From an uncultured Methanospirillum sp. (lineage in GTDB: Archaea; Halobacteriota; Methanomicrobia; Methanomicrobiales; Methanospirillaceae): a DNA stretch of 64,000 nucleotides. The stretch covers positions 3,595,986 to 3,659,985 of the forward strand of contig NZ_OY764544.1 of NCBI RefSeq assembly GCF_963668475.1, read 5' to 3'. Under the pieces are notes generated by a model, which worked only from the letters and a program-made list of their open reading frames with translations, did no database searches and had not been told where the DNA came from. This document shows positions 43,969-52,997 of the stretch, piece by piece (positions within the stretch are counted from its first letter, which is position 1; the number at the start of each line of letters is the position of its first letter). The translations under genes were made by a program, and so were the position numbers.

Positions 43969-44681
43969 TAGAATTGCAGAATGTTTCAAAGTCATACCAG
44001 GCTGGTATAGGGGGAGCGATTCATCAGGTTCTCTCTGACTGTTCGATCACTATCAACAAAGGAGAGTCTGTAGGCCTGATTGGAGAATCTGGATCAGGTA
44101 AGAGTACGCTTGGAAGAATTCTTGCTGGCCTGGAATACCCAGACAGCGGTTCGATCCGATATTGCGGGGAAGATATCAATTCCCACAATCGAACAACCAA
44201 AAGGTCTTTTCGAAGGTCAGTTCAGATTCTCTTTCAGGACCCTGGTGGTGCATTTCATCCGATGCGAACCATCGAAGAGTCTCTAAAACAGGTGATACAT
44301 CTCTATAAAGACCTTCAGCAGGATCTGGATGAGACTATCCGAAGTTCTCTTTGTAATGTTGGTCTTCACCCCGAAGTTTTATCCAGATTTCCAGAACAGA
44401 TCTCTGGCGGTCAGGCCCAACGGTTAGCTCTGGCACGTATTCTGCTCGTAAATCCCCAATTAATTATACTAGATGAGCCGACCTCAGGACTTGATATATC
44501 AGTGCAGGCACAAATTCTCCATCTCCTTAAGGAGATACAAAGATCATCTGGTGTTTCATATCTCCTGATATCACATGACCCTGAAGTGGTCGGTTTTATG
44601 TGCAGTCGTTTCTATGGTTTGAATGGAGGAAAACTTGAAAGTTTGAAGTCTGTCGGTTCAAACCAAATTATAAGTCGGTAA
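43953..44681 (+). CDS. Opp/Nik-type ABC ATP-binding protein, F subunit
   Basis: About 242 residues from ATG 43953, preceded by GGGAGGTG. Walker A GESGSGKST, signature ISGGQAQRLALARIL, Walker B LIILDEPTSGLD, H-loop SHDPEVVGF. It overlaps the D subunit by 16 bp. It lacks the Cys-rich C-terminal tail. Last gene of the larC-B-C-D-F unit; the cooT gene converges on it 36 bp further. Confidence 0.9.
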   Translation: MSPVLIELQNVSKSYQAGIGGAIHQVLSDCSITINKGESVGLIGESGSGKSTLGRILAGLEYPDSGSIRYCGEDINSHNRTTKRSFRRSVQILFQDPGGAFHPMRTIEESLKQVIHLYKDLQQDLDETIRSSLCNVGLHPEVLSRFPEQISGGQAQRLALARILLVNPQLIILDEPTSGLDISVQAQILHLLKEIQRSSGVSYLLISHDPEVVGFMCSRFYGLNGGKLESLKSVGSNQIISR

Positions 44682-44717
44682 TTTCTGTTTAACATATCTA
44701 TACAACAAAGGAATCTC

Positions 44718-44918
44718 CTATTCAATCTTTTTTAATATCAACTCCTGCTTCAACGTGTTCACTTCATGAATCGTAACATCACCTACCGGTTGTGAGCCGC
44801 CAAAAGCATCAAGCATGACGATCTTTCCTTCTTTTACTTTGGCTGCGAGGATATTTTTCGCTACTATCTTCCGGTCCTGCAGATTTGCATCAACAACATA
44901 TACTGTAAATTCACACAT
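44718..44918 (-). CDS. cooT: CooT-family nickel-binding protein
   Basis: Protein of 66 residues beginning Met-Cys, the hallmark of CooT, in which Cys2 ligates nickel at the dimer interface. The rest is a small beta barrel (FTVYVVDANLQ, KVKEGKIVMLDAFG, VTIHEVNTLKQ). Family knowledge: CooT assists nickel insertion into CO dehydrogenase together with CooC and CooJ. The start codon overlaps the cooC stop (TAATG), giving translational coupling. Confidence 0.8.
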   Translation of the reverse strand: MCEFTVYVVDANLQDRKIVAKNILAAKVKEGKIVMLDAFGGSQPVGDVTIHEVNTLKQELILKKIE

Positions 44919-45751
44919 TATTCTTCACCCATAATGTATCGCCTAATTTTTTTAATATCACTCATTGCAGATGAACGAGGAGCATAATCCAGAAGCAGGA
45001 CTCCTTTCTTATCTGCTTTTTTGATGTTCTTATCATACTCCATTGGAATTATGAGATCAACACATCCTTTCAGAGCCTTTTCAGTTGCCTTCAGATCAGA
45101 TTTATTCTCAACCTTGTTTGCAATTGCAATCTGTCTCTTAACTCCGAGATCCTGTGCCAGTTTTGATCCGTGCCTGGCAACATCAAGGGCTTTGGGGGTT
45201 GGTTCGGTTACAATGAGAGCGAGATCAAATTCAGATGCAAGTCCTCTGCCAAAGATCTCAACTCCTGCCTGTGAATCAACAATGATAATGTCATACTCAT
45301 CATTACATGAACTCAGATAAGAGATCAGCATCTTCACGATGGCAATTGGAGCACATAGACATCCTGCTCCGCCAAACGGTATTGTACCCATTACAATGAG
45401 GTTTACGCCATCAGAAGTTTTGACAATATATTCTGATAAATTCAGGTTTGGAATCGCTCCGTGATTATGATAATCAACCTCATCTTCATCGCCATAATGA
45501 TCATCATCTTCATCTTCCTCATCTCCATGAGAACGCATAGATCGTTCCAGTTTTTCCTGGAACTGTGCTTTGTCTTCAGTGATTGAAACAACCTGAGAGA
45601 GTGGAATCCCGAGAGATGTAGCAAGATTCATACTGGGATCGCAATCTATAGCAAGAACACGGAATTTATCAAGAACCAGAAGTCGTACAAGGTTTGAAAG
45701 GATGGTTGTCTTTCCAACCCCGCCTTTTCCGGTAAAAATAATTTTTTTCAT
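44918..45751 (-). CDS. cooC: CooC-like nickel-inserting ATPase with acidic/His-rich insertion
   Basis: Protein of 277 residues of the MinD/ParA type. Deviant Walker A GKGGVGKTT at residues 8-16, the metal-binding C-x-C at Cys131 and Cys133 (GAGCLCAP), and VDSQAGVEIFGRG for Walker B. Family knowledge: CooC dimerises around a nickel ion at the C-x-C and inserts it into CO dehydrogenase, here the Cdh/ACS complex. Unusual: residues about 75-97 form a loop of Asp, Glu and His that is probably an extra metal-binding site. Overlaps the upstream gene by 4 bp. Confidence 0.88.
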   Translation of the reverse strand: MKKIIFTGKGGVGKTTILSNLVRLLVLDKFRVLAIDCDPSMNLATSLGIPLSQVVSITEDKAQFQEKLERSMRSHGDEEDEDDDHYGDEDEVDYHNHGAIPNLNLSEYIVKTSDGVNLIVMGTIPFGGAGCLCAPIAIVKMLISYLSSCNDEYDIIIVDSQAGVEIFGRGLASEFDLALIVTEPTPKALDVARHGSKLAQDLGVKRQIAIANKVENKSDLKATEKALKGCVDLIIPMEYDKNIKKADKKGVLLLDYAPRSSAMSDIKKIRRYIMGEE

Positions 45752-46461
45752 GTGGCATCAAGAACCAACGTTGTGATGAAGACTGACTCATCAAATTCAT
45801 CACTAACCTTTTTAGTTGAGTCAACATGCCTGGCAAGGAACATCCATTCACCATCTCGTGAGATCGGAATTTTAACAACTCCCTTGTTATCTGTCTCAAT
45901 CGAGACGAGATCCTTTCCTTCCTTCTTTGATATCGCCTTTACGAGCACTGAAGGGAGAGGCTTATCCTCATAATAGACGGTGAGTTCTATCTCACTGCCA
46001 ACAGTACATTCAGGTTTAGCAGGAACAATCTCAAGAATTCCATGTGTCGGCTGTGGCCTGTAGTTTTCTGGTTTTTTTCCGGGAACTATGATCTTCGCCA
46101 TCTGGTGAAAAGCACCTGAATACACCACACCCTTGAACTGGAACTTAGGGCCCTGATTATATCCATCCTCATTCTTGGAATAAATCACAACGCCCATATC
46201 AGCATATGCTGACATATATCCGGTCTCGCCTTCCTTGAAGATCAGGTAATGCCTGTCATCTACTGTTCTAAGTTCGATCTCTCCCTCATGTCCATCTTGG
46301 TAATAGACATGCGGCTGGAATCGGGACTCGTCAACCAGACCATCCTGCTTCATATTATGCCCATATAGGAGGGAGAGGGAGACAGTACCTTTTTCAACAT
46401 CTGACCTTTCGAGCCAGATCTCATGGCCCTGAATCATTAATTCTAGATTGTATTCTTTCAT
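45748..46461 (-). CDS. DUF4198-like protein, first gene of the cooC-cooT operon
   Basis: About 237 residues from ATG 46461, preceded by GAGGT; an in-frame ATG at 46479 is possible. Two beta-rich domains: the first (HEIWLERSD, YGHNMKQDG) resembles DUF4198, a family linked to nickel/cobalt ECF transport (NikK); the second (about 150-230) is an Ig-like fold with TVYYEDKPLPSVLVKA. No signal peptide is evident, so unlike NikK it seems cytosolic. Coupled to cooC by a 4-bp overlap. Function inferred only from context. Confidence 0.55.
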   Translation of the reverse strand: MKEYNLELMIQGHEIWLERSDVEKGTVSLSLLYGHNMKQDGLVDESRFQPHVYYQDGHEGEIELRTVDDRHYLIFKEGETGYMSAYADMGVVIYSKNEDGYNQGPKFQFKGVVYSGAFHQMAKIIVPGKKPENYRPQPTHGILEIVPAKPECTVGSEIELTVYYEDKPLPSVLVKAISKKEGKDLVSIETDNKGVVKIPISRDGEWMFLARHVDSTKKVSDEFDESVFITTLVLDAT

Positions 46462-46688
46462 TGATACCTCGGAGTACATCTATTTGATGCACGTCTAGAT
46501 TATTATGTCACATGAAGTATGAATTTTTTCTTTTTTTATCAGATTTGAGATGATCAAACCCGCTCTTTCAGTACCTGATAATATACCCTGATTATGTGAA
46601 AATAGCGCAATGAAGGAGAAACCATAGAAATAAAAAATATTGGTCTTCGACGGTTACAAATGAGAAAAAAAAGAATATTCGGTTGTAT

Positions 46689-49358
46689 TTAATTCCGGCG
46701 CAATACAATAAATGCTACTGCTCCAAGGCCTGCGAGTGCTGCCATTGCACCAAATCCTGGGGACTTTTTAGTCGGCTCAGGGGTTGGAACGGTGGTTGCC
46801 TTCTCGGTTGGCTTGCTGGTTGGGGCCGTAGTTGTTACTACGGTCATCGGTTTCTCTGTCGGTGCTACTGCCTTGTCAGCAACAGCCGGAGTCGTATTCT
46901 TTTCTGCTACTGGTGCTGCCGTAGTAACTTTTGCAGCCGGCTCTTTTACTGTTGCCGGAGCACCGCCTGCCTCAACAACGTTGAACAGTGAAGTCTCAAC
47001 TACATCACAGGTAACACCGGAAACACGGACGATGTACTCGTCTGGCTTGAAGGTGGATGCGTCAACGCTGAAGCTCCACTTGTTCAGACCGTCAGTGCCC
47101 TGCTGGACCTTGACAGTTCCGGTTGCGCCGCTGAACTCACCGCTCTGTGACTTGTCGGTCGGCTTGAATGAGGATGAAGTAACCTCAACGAGCAGATCGT
47201 TGTCGTCGTATGCCAGGTTGGTGGTACCGGCGATCTCGAACTTGGAACCTACCTTCTGCTCACCGATCGGGTTGATGGTGACCTTTGGCTCCTCTACGAG
47301 GAACTGCAGTTTGGTGTAGGTGTCGTCTACCATGGCGTTGTTGATTGCCTGGATGAGTGCCTCTGCTGCGTCAGTGCCCTGAAGTGCACCCTGACCGCCG
47401 ATCTTGAAGAGCTGTGATCCACGGGTTGGGTATGAACCAAGGACATTCTGTGGGCTTAATGGGTTGTCTGGGTAGACATCGAACTCGTTGTTGTACATTG
47501 GGTGCTGAACAACGACGAAGTACTGACCTGCGTAGAGGCTCTTGGTGGTTTCCTTAGTGAGTTCGTATTCGAATGACATGTCGTCATTCACGGACTCAGT
47601 TGCGTAGAGAACCTTGTTCTTTCCAAGGATCCACAGTGCAATTCCCAGTGATGGGTCCCCTTCTGCGGTACCTCTGACGTAGAGCTTGTCACCCTTTGCA
47701 GCGACTGAGCCGGATGCAGTTGCTTGGATATACGGCTTCTTGATCACGAGTGAGACAGTGTCATACTGTGCATCGTTCAGGTGTTCTTTGTCGTTTGGTG
47801 AACTGACTGCGTAGATTGTGTAGGTTCCAGCATCAATCTCAAGGTTTGCAGTCTGCCACTTGTACTCCCAGGTGTCATCGTCCTGAACATCAGCAATATC
47901 AAAGGACTGTGGCTGGTTGTTGTTGACTTCCTTCTTTGGAGATTTGAGCGTTGCTCCATTTGTCGGAAGGTTTGGCCCGGTAATAAACAGGTACGAGGTA
48001 TCAGTTTCGGAGTTTGTTCCGGAGAGTTTGACTTCCTCACCAAGGTAGTAACTCTGGTCGCCTGCTGCGACGATGGTGACATCACCTTTTTCTACTTTGA
48101 TATCGACCTCATCGGACTTGAACTGGTTACCATTCTTGCGTTCGACCCGAATGGTGTACTTCTTGTCCTTGGTGTCCTTGGTTGTCTTGAACTCAACAGT
48201 TCTGGTGCCGCTGGTACCAAGTTTTACTTGTGCATAGCATTTGGTTCCATGGTAATCAGGATCATCTGGAACGTCCTGCTTGACAGTCTTGCCTGCTCCT
48301 CCCTCGTACTGGTACTTCCCGATCTCGTAAGGACCGGCCGGATCGTCCTGCTTGACATTGTCCTGTGCTGTCAGGATCATCGGCGGCTGATCCCCGGTAG
48401 CCCCGGTCATGGAGCTTGTTCCCTTAACCCAGAGGATGTACTGGGTGCTTGGAACACCGGTGATCGTGACAGAGAATGAATTTCCACGGACAATTGAGTC
48501 CTTGTTGGATTCAATCTTTACCTGATCGGTAGAGATCTGAACTGTCTTTACTGTAGTGATCGTCTTCCCGGTATAATCAGAACCATCAGGTGCCTTGTAC
48601 TGGTCCTGCATCTTGTTGGCGTTACAACTTGCAGTTACGCTGTATACACCTGCTTTATACAGGCGGTTGTTGGATTTGTCTTCCGCTGCTGTGTCCCAGC
48701 CATCATTCTTCGCGTACTTGGTATGATCATTCCCTTCTCCAATCCAGTACCATAGTTGCTGGTTTACTGTCAGGCCCTTGAGAGCTAATGCCTTGCCGTT
48801 GTTTCCAAGGAGCTCGGTGTAGGTTGCACCATCAGATGTCTTGACCTTCAGTTTGAATGGACCATCTGATGCCTGGTATCCTGTACGGGTTGTGATACTC
48901 TGCATATTGGTCTCAATAGCAAAGTTTACGTAATTCCCAACAGGAACAGACTTCCCGGTAATGTCTTCTCCGGCTGTAGTATCCCAGATTTTAACGTTGA
49001 TAGAAGGATCTTTCACATTAAAAGCAGGTGCACCCTTCGCGGTGTCGTTACCCTGTGGATTGCCATTCCATCTATACCATATACCGGTTTTGCCCAGGAA
49101 TGTATCTGGGGCAATGTAGTAGTTCGATTTGTCAGATACTGTTTCGATGTCAGCCGGCTGTTCAGTTTCTGAATTTGATCCCGGCTGCCACCAGGCGATC
49201 TGTTTTGAATTCCCGATCGCTGGAGAGATATCCAGGTCTTTTTCTCCAAGGAATACATCCCCTCCCTGGCTAATCTTATTTAGCGCTGCTGAAGTTGGCA
49301 ATGCTAGAAGTGCAAATCCAAGCATCAGGATCAATATTACTCTGATTTGTGCGTTCAT
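46689..49358 (-). CDS. S-layer protein with PGF-CTERM sorting tail
   Basis: Protein of 889 residues. Signal peptide about 1-24. The ectodomain is a series of beta-sandwich domains rich in Thr, Asn, Gly and Asp with N-glycosylation sequons; it has the Methanomicrobiales S-layer/DUF3821 style (FLGEKDLDIS near the start, KIGGQGALQGTDAAEALIQ later). A Thr/Pro-rich linker (about 805-865) leads to the tail KSPGFGAMAALAGLGAVAF plus Arg-Arg-Asn: Pro-Gly-Phe, membrane helix, basic end. That is the ArtA recognition signal. Likely the major cell-wall protein. A 9-bp leader hairpin precedes it. Confidence 0.9.
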   Translation of the reverse strand: MNAQIRVILILMLGFALLALPTSAALNKISQGGDVFLGEKDLDISPAIGNSKQIAWWQPGSNSETEQPADIETVSDKSNYYIAPDTFLGKTGIWYRWNGNPQGNDTAKGAPAFNVKDPSINVKIWDTTAGEDITGKSVPVGNYVNFAIETNMQSITTRTGYQASDGPFKLKVKTSDGATYTELLGNNGKALALKGLTVNQQLWYWIGEGNDHTKYAKNDGWDTAAEDKSNNRLYKAGVYSVTASCNANKMQDQYKAPDGSDYTGKTITTVKTVQISTDQVKIESNKDSIVRGNSFSVTITGVPSTQYILWVKGTSSMTGATGDQPPMILTAQDNVKQDDPAGPYEIGKYQYEGGAGKTVKQDVPDDPDYHGTKCYAQVKLGTSGTRTVEFKTTKDTKDKKYTIRVERKNGNQFKSDEVDIKVEKGDVTIVAAGDQSYYLGEEVKLSGTNSETDTSYLFITGPNLPTNGATLKSPKKEVNNNQPQSFDIADVQDDDTWEYKWQTANLEIDAGTYTIYAVSSPNDKEHLNDAQYDTVSLVIKKPYIQATASGSVAAKGDKLYVRGTAEGDPSLGIALWILGKNKVLYATESVNDDMSFEYELTKETTKSLYAGQYFVVVQHPMYNNEFDVYPDNPLSPQNVLGSYPTRGSQLFKIGGQGALQGTDAAEALIQAINNAMVDDTYTKLQFLVEEPKVTINPIGEQKVGSKFEIAGTTNLAYDDNDLLVEVTSSSFKPTDKSQSGEFSGATGTVKVQQGTDGLNKWSFSVDASTFKPDEYIVRVSGVTCDVVETSLFNVVEAGGAPATVKEPAAKVTTAAPVAEKNTTPAVADKAVAPTEKPMTVVTTTAPTSKPTEKATTVPTPEPTKKSPGFGAMAALAGLGAVAFIVLRRN

Positions 49359-49373
49359 ATGTCCTCATCGTAA

Positions 49374-49411
49374 TCATCTTAGGATCATAGCAATCAATCA
49401 TACTAAGATGA
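49374..49411. promoter_or_regulatory. 9-bp inverted repeat in the S-layer gene leader
   Basis: TCATCTTAG (49374-49382) and CTAAGATGA (49403-49411) are perfect arms around a 20-bp spacer, 15 bp upstream of the S-layer start on the minus strand. A leader hairpin could stabilise this abundant mRNA; alternatively the repeat is an operator. Confidence 0.5.
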
Positions 49412-49578
49412 GTTTATTTGTTACTTATTTTTACGATTTAATTCTGTTGAAATGTAATATTAAATTTTTAATCCATAATAATAACTGCCATTTCGCGATT
49501 AATTGCCAATATCTTTTGTTTTTTTATTTTACTGAATGTATTGATAAATGCGATGGCAATTATATCCATACTAAATGA

Positions 49579-49622
49579 TAACAATTAAAGAATCGTATGA
49601 TTAAGTAATATATTAATTGTTA
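49579..49622. promoter_or_regulatory. 10-bp inverted repeat upstream of the methyltransferase-Opp operon
   Basis: TAACAATTAA (49579-49588) and TTAATTGTTA (49613-49622) are perfect arms with a 24-bp spacer, ending 12 bp before the start codon. Two helical turns between half-sites suit a multimeric regulator such as a NikR-type tetramer; no such regulator is encoded in the window. Confidence 0.45.
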
Positions 49623-49634
49623 GAAAAAGGAAAC

Positions 49635-50390
49635 ATGGAAACTAAAGAAATCAAGGAAGCTATCACTAAAAGTTGGGATAACTCGTCTGGAATGTATGAT
49701 TCATGTCCCGGGCATCAGATCGGAACAAAAGCTGAGGAAGAGGCCTGGATGAATGAATTACGACATGGAATTCCAAAGCCTCCATTAAAAATCCTGGATG
49801 TTGGGTGTGGAACAGGAGCGATGGGCCTTCTGTATGCAAAGATGGGATATGATGTCTATGGAGTTGATCTATCAGAAGCAATGATGAACCAGGCACAGAT
49901 GAAGGCCTCCAGAGATAAACTCACGATTGACTTGAGAAAAGGAGATGCAGAAAATCTTCCCTTCCCTGATGAATCGTTTGATCTTATTGTCAACCGTCAT
50001 CTGATCTGGACACTTCCACATCCTGAAATTGCTCTTGATGAATGGAACAGGGTCTTAAAAAAAGGAGGGACACTTCATATCATCGATGGTGTCTGGAATG
50101 ACAAACGATTATATACTCAATTCAAACGACATTTGAGCGAATTCTTGACATCTGTTTTTGAAAGTAATAATTCCCATCGCCGTGGATATGACAAAAACCT
50201 TCGAAAAGCACTTCCCCATGATGGCGGTGTTTCACAGGAGGCTATGCGTAAGTATCTGGATAAGACCGGTTTTACTGATGTAACATTTCGGGACCTGATG
50301 TACATTCGGGCTCTTCAACGGGAGCGGATGCCATGGTACCGTAAAATCACGGCTGGAAAGAGTTACTACATCATTCATGCAAAGAAATGA
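49635..50390 (+). CDS. SAM-dependent methyltransferase, metal-region paralogue 2
   Basis: Protein of 251 residues from ATG 49635, preceded by AAAAGGA. SAM motif ILDVGCGTGAMGLLYAKMG, acidic residue in VYGVDLSEAM, then RKGDAENLPFPDESFDLIVNR. Shares VNR-x6-P-x-P-x-AL-x-EWNRVLK with the protein at 34955. It directly precedes the SBP gene (16-bp gap) and is therefore the first gene of the Opp/Nik operon 49635-55555. Substrate unknown; methylation of a metal chelator or of a transported compound is plausible. Confidence 0.85.
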   Translation: METKEIKEAITKSWDNSSGMYDSCPGHQIGTKAEEEAWMNELRHGIPKPPLKILDVGCGTGAMGLLYAKMGYDVYGVDLSEAMMNQAQMKASRDKLTIDLRKGDAENLPFPDESFDLIVNRHLIWTLPHPEIALDEWNRVLKKGGTLHIIDGVWNDKRLYTQFKRHLSEFLTSVFESNNSHRRGYDKNLRKALPHDGGVSQEAMRKYLDKTGFTDVTFRDLMYIRALQRERMPWYRKITAGKSYYIIHAKK

Positions 50391-50406
50391 CAATTTGGTG
50401 AAATTC

Positions 50407-51996
50407 ATGAGTTTTAAGCAAATATTATCTGTATCATTATTAATCCTGCTTATTGCCGGTGTCTTAATGACCGGCTGCACAAGCACCGATAAGAAGAGTT
50501 CCAGTAATGCCTCTCTGAATACATCAGGTTCAAGCCCGGACAAATTGCTGAGATTTGGAGAACTCTGGCTTATTACCGGATATGATCCTGCAAATAGCGG
50601 AGTATTCATCACTGAAAAAGCCATTGTGACCGAAAGCATGGTTGGTGCTACCCAGGACTTCCAGCTCGTGCCACTCCTGGCTACATCGTGGAACCAGACC
50701 GCTCCGACCACCTGGCAGTTCAAGATTAGGGATGGAGTGAAATTCCATAACGGGCAGCCGATGACGGCAAAGGAGGTAAAGTTCTCGCTTGACCGGGCTG
50801 CCAACGTCAGTGCACAGAACAGACAGTACATGGATTACAAATCCAGCAAGGTTGTCGACGATCATACCATTGAGATAGAGACAAACAAGCCAAACCCGAT
50901 TCTGCCACATGCTCTCCATTACCCGAACATGGCAATCATCCATCCAGACTCCTTAAATGCACAGGGTAATTTCACAAAGCCAATCGGAACAGGACCTATG
51001 GTCTTTGACTCGTTTGATCAGCAGACCCGGACCTTTACAGTCAAGAAGAATCCAGACTACTGGAAGGGGCCGGTAAACTTATCCGGCATGGTTATCACCG
51101 GCATTCCTGATTCAAATGCCCGTTCACTCTCGATAGAAAAGGGAGAAATTGACTTCACGGTTGATGTTCCGATGAACGAGGTCAAGAGACTTGACGCTGT
51201 TCCGGGAATTAACGTAAAGACATACCTGACACCGAGAGTCTACCGGATGGTCGTGAACTTTAACAGAACTCCTTTCCAGGACAAACGTGTCCGTCAGGCG
51301 ATCTCTCTTGCGATCAACAGGACAGAGATCGTTGAAAATGTTCTCTACGGTGTTGGTGCCCCTGCAAAAGGTATCTTCATCCCACAGATGGAATGGTCAA
51401 ACAAGAACCTTGATGTTCTGCCGTATGATCCTGAAAAGGCTAAATCCCTGTTGAAAGAGGCCGGGTATGAGGATACCAACGGTGATGGCATTGTCGATAA
51501 AGATGGAAAACCGTTCACCATTGATATTGTATCTGCTCAGGAACGTCCCGGCCTTCCACCTATGGCAGAAGCAATCGGGGCATCGCTCCGAAAGATCGGA
51601 ATTGATACCAAGGTCGAAGTGATGGCAAGTGCTGCATCGACTGATCGCCAGAAAGCAATGAACTATGACCTTATCATGAGCCCGTCAAACATTGCGATGA
51701 TCCCTGATCCATCCTATGTGATTGAGACCTGGTACCGTTCAGATGGTTCTTCAAACAGCGGGAAGTATGTCAACAAAACGCTTGATGCCCTGATGGATGA
51801 TGCAAAGCAGACCATCGACAAGAAAGAGCGGTATGCCAAGTTCAATGCACTTGAAGCTCAGGTCTATGATGATATGATCTGCATCCCGATTGCAGATTAT
51901 GGTGTCACAATTGCACAGAAAGATTCAGTCCAGGGCTATACGTTTGATCCAACTGCCCACGACCTCAAAATGGATGCAAATATGACCGTCGGGTGA
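50407..51996 (+). CDS. Opp/Nik-type substrate-binding lipoprotein
   Basis: Protein of 529 residues from ATG 50407, chosen because GGTGA precedes it and an upstream start would overlap the methyltransferase. A signal sequence ends in a lipobox LMTGC (Cys at about residue 25), so it is lipid-anchored, unlike the SBP at 32741. SBP family 5 landmarks: LLATSWNQTAPTTWQFKI, FHNGQPMTAKEVKFSLDR, NPDYWKGPVNLSG, NFNRTPFQDKRVRQAISLAI. Binds peptide or nickel complex; specificity not predictable. Confidence 0.9.
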   Translation: MSFKQILSVSLLILLIAGVLMTGCTSTDKKSSSNASLNTSGSSPDKLLRFGELWLITGYDPANSGVFITEKAIVTESMVGATQDFQLVPLLATSWNQTAPTTWQFKIRDGVKFHNGQPMTAKEVKFSLDRAANVSAQNRQYMDYKSSKVVDDHTIEIETNKPNPILPHALHYPNMAIIHPDSLNAQGNFTKPIGTGPMVFDSFDQQTRTFTVKKNPDYWKGPVNLSGMVITGIPDSNARSLSIEKGEIDFTVDVPMNEVKRLDAVPGINVKTYLTPRVYRMVVNFNRTPFQDKRVRQAISLAINRTEIVENVLYGVGAPAKGIFIPQMEWSNKNLDVLPYDPEKAKSLLKEAGYEDTNGDGIVDKDGKPFTIDIVSAQERPGLPPMAEAIGASLRKIGIDTKVEVMASAASTDRQKAMNYDLIMSPSNIAMIPDPSYVIETWYRSDGSSNSGKYVNKTLDALMDDAKQTIDKKERYAKFNALEAQVYDDMICIPIADYGVTIAQKDSVQGYTFDPTAHDLKMDANMTVG

Positions 51997-52049
51997 GGAG
52001 CAGGAATTGAATCAGAATATTACATCTCTTCTTTTTTGCCGGTGATATC

Positions 52050-52997
52050 ATGCACCATTATATCCTAAAGCGGTTGTTTTTTCTGGTGCTGACAATTTTT
52101 GCAGCATCGATCCTTGCATTTCTTCTTCTTCATGCTGTTCCAGGGGGTTCTGCAGAAACTATCGCTCGACATACCCTCGTAGGTCTTGAAGATGATGTGT
52201 CTACACAGATGATAACCGAGGTTTCTGCAAAGTATAATCTCGTCGATCCACTCTGGAAACAGTACGGAGACTGGCTGAGTGGAGTTGTGTTAAGAGGAGA
52301 CTTTGGAATTTCGTTCATCTACTTTGACACACCGGTTTTGAGTCTGATATCGCTTGCTATCGTGCCGACCCTGATTTTGGCATGCACCAGTATGGCTATC
52401 GTTATCTGTGTCGGCATCCCGCTCGGGATTTTTTCAGCAATTCGTGAAGGTAAAACCAGTGATGTCATCATACGGATTGCAACAGTTTTGAGTATCTCTT
52501 TTCCATCGTTCTGGGTTGCACTTATCCTGATTCTCATTTTCTCCCTGACCCTCGGATGGCTCCCGGTAACCGGGTATGGATCTATTCAAAACCTTATTCT
52601 TCCAGCAGTTGCACTTGCTCTTCACCCAACTGCTGTCATCATCAGGATCGTCAGGACAAGTATGCTTGAGACTCTAGGACAGGAGTTTATCACCTATACA
52701 ATTGCCAAAGGGCTCTCATTCAGACAGATTATCTGGAATCATGCGGTAAAAAATGCACTCATCCCGGTAATTACCCTGCTTGGTCTGTACTTTGGCCATC
52801 TCCTTGCCGGAACGGTAATTATAGAAAATATTTTTGCATGGCCTGGTATTGGCAAGTTACTGGTTGATGCAGTATTTTCTCATGATATCCCGGTAGTAAC
52901 ATCGTGTATTGTTGTGATCGTGACCGTCTTCCTGACAGTAAACCTGGGAGTTGATCTCCTGTATCATGTCATAGACCCGAGGATCCGTTATGAGTGA
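52050..52997 (+). CDS. Opp/Nik-type ABC permease, B subunit
   Basis: Protein of 315 residues, six membrane segments. DppB/NikB features: FLLLHAVPGGSAETIARH, the EAA loop TIAKGLSFRQIIWNHAVKNA and LLYHVIDPRIRYE. Belongs to the operon 49635-55555; overlaps the next permease gene by 8 bp. The extracytoplasmic loop after helix 1 is short, as in NikB. Confidence 0.9.
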   Translation: MHHYILKRLFFLVLTIFAASILAFLLLHAVPGGSAETIARHTLVGLEDDVSTQMITEVSAKYNLVDPLWKQYGDWLSGVVLRGDFGISFIYFDTPVLSLISLAIVPTLILACTSMAIVICVGIPLGIFSAIREGKTSDVIIRIATVLSISFPSFWVALILILIFSLTLGWLPVTGYGSIQNLILPAVALALHPTAVIIRIVRTSMLETLGQEFITYTIAKGLSFRQIIWNHAVKNALIPVITLLGLYFGHLLAGTVIIENIFAWPGIGKLLVDAVFSHDIPVVTSCIVVIVTVFLTVNLGVDLLYHVIDPRIRYE

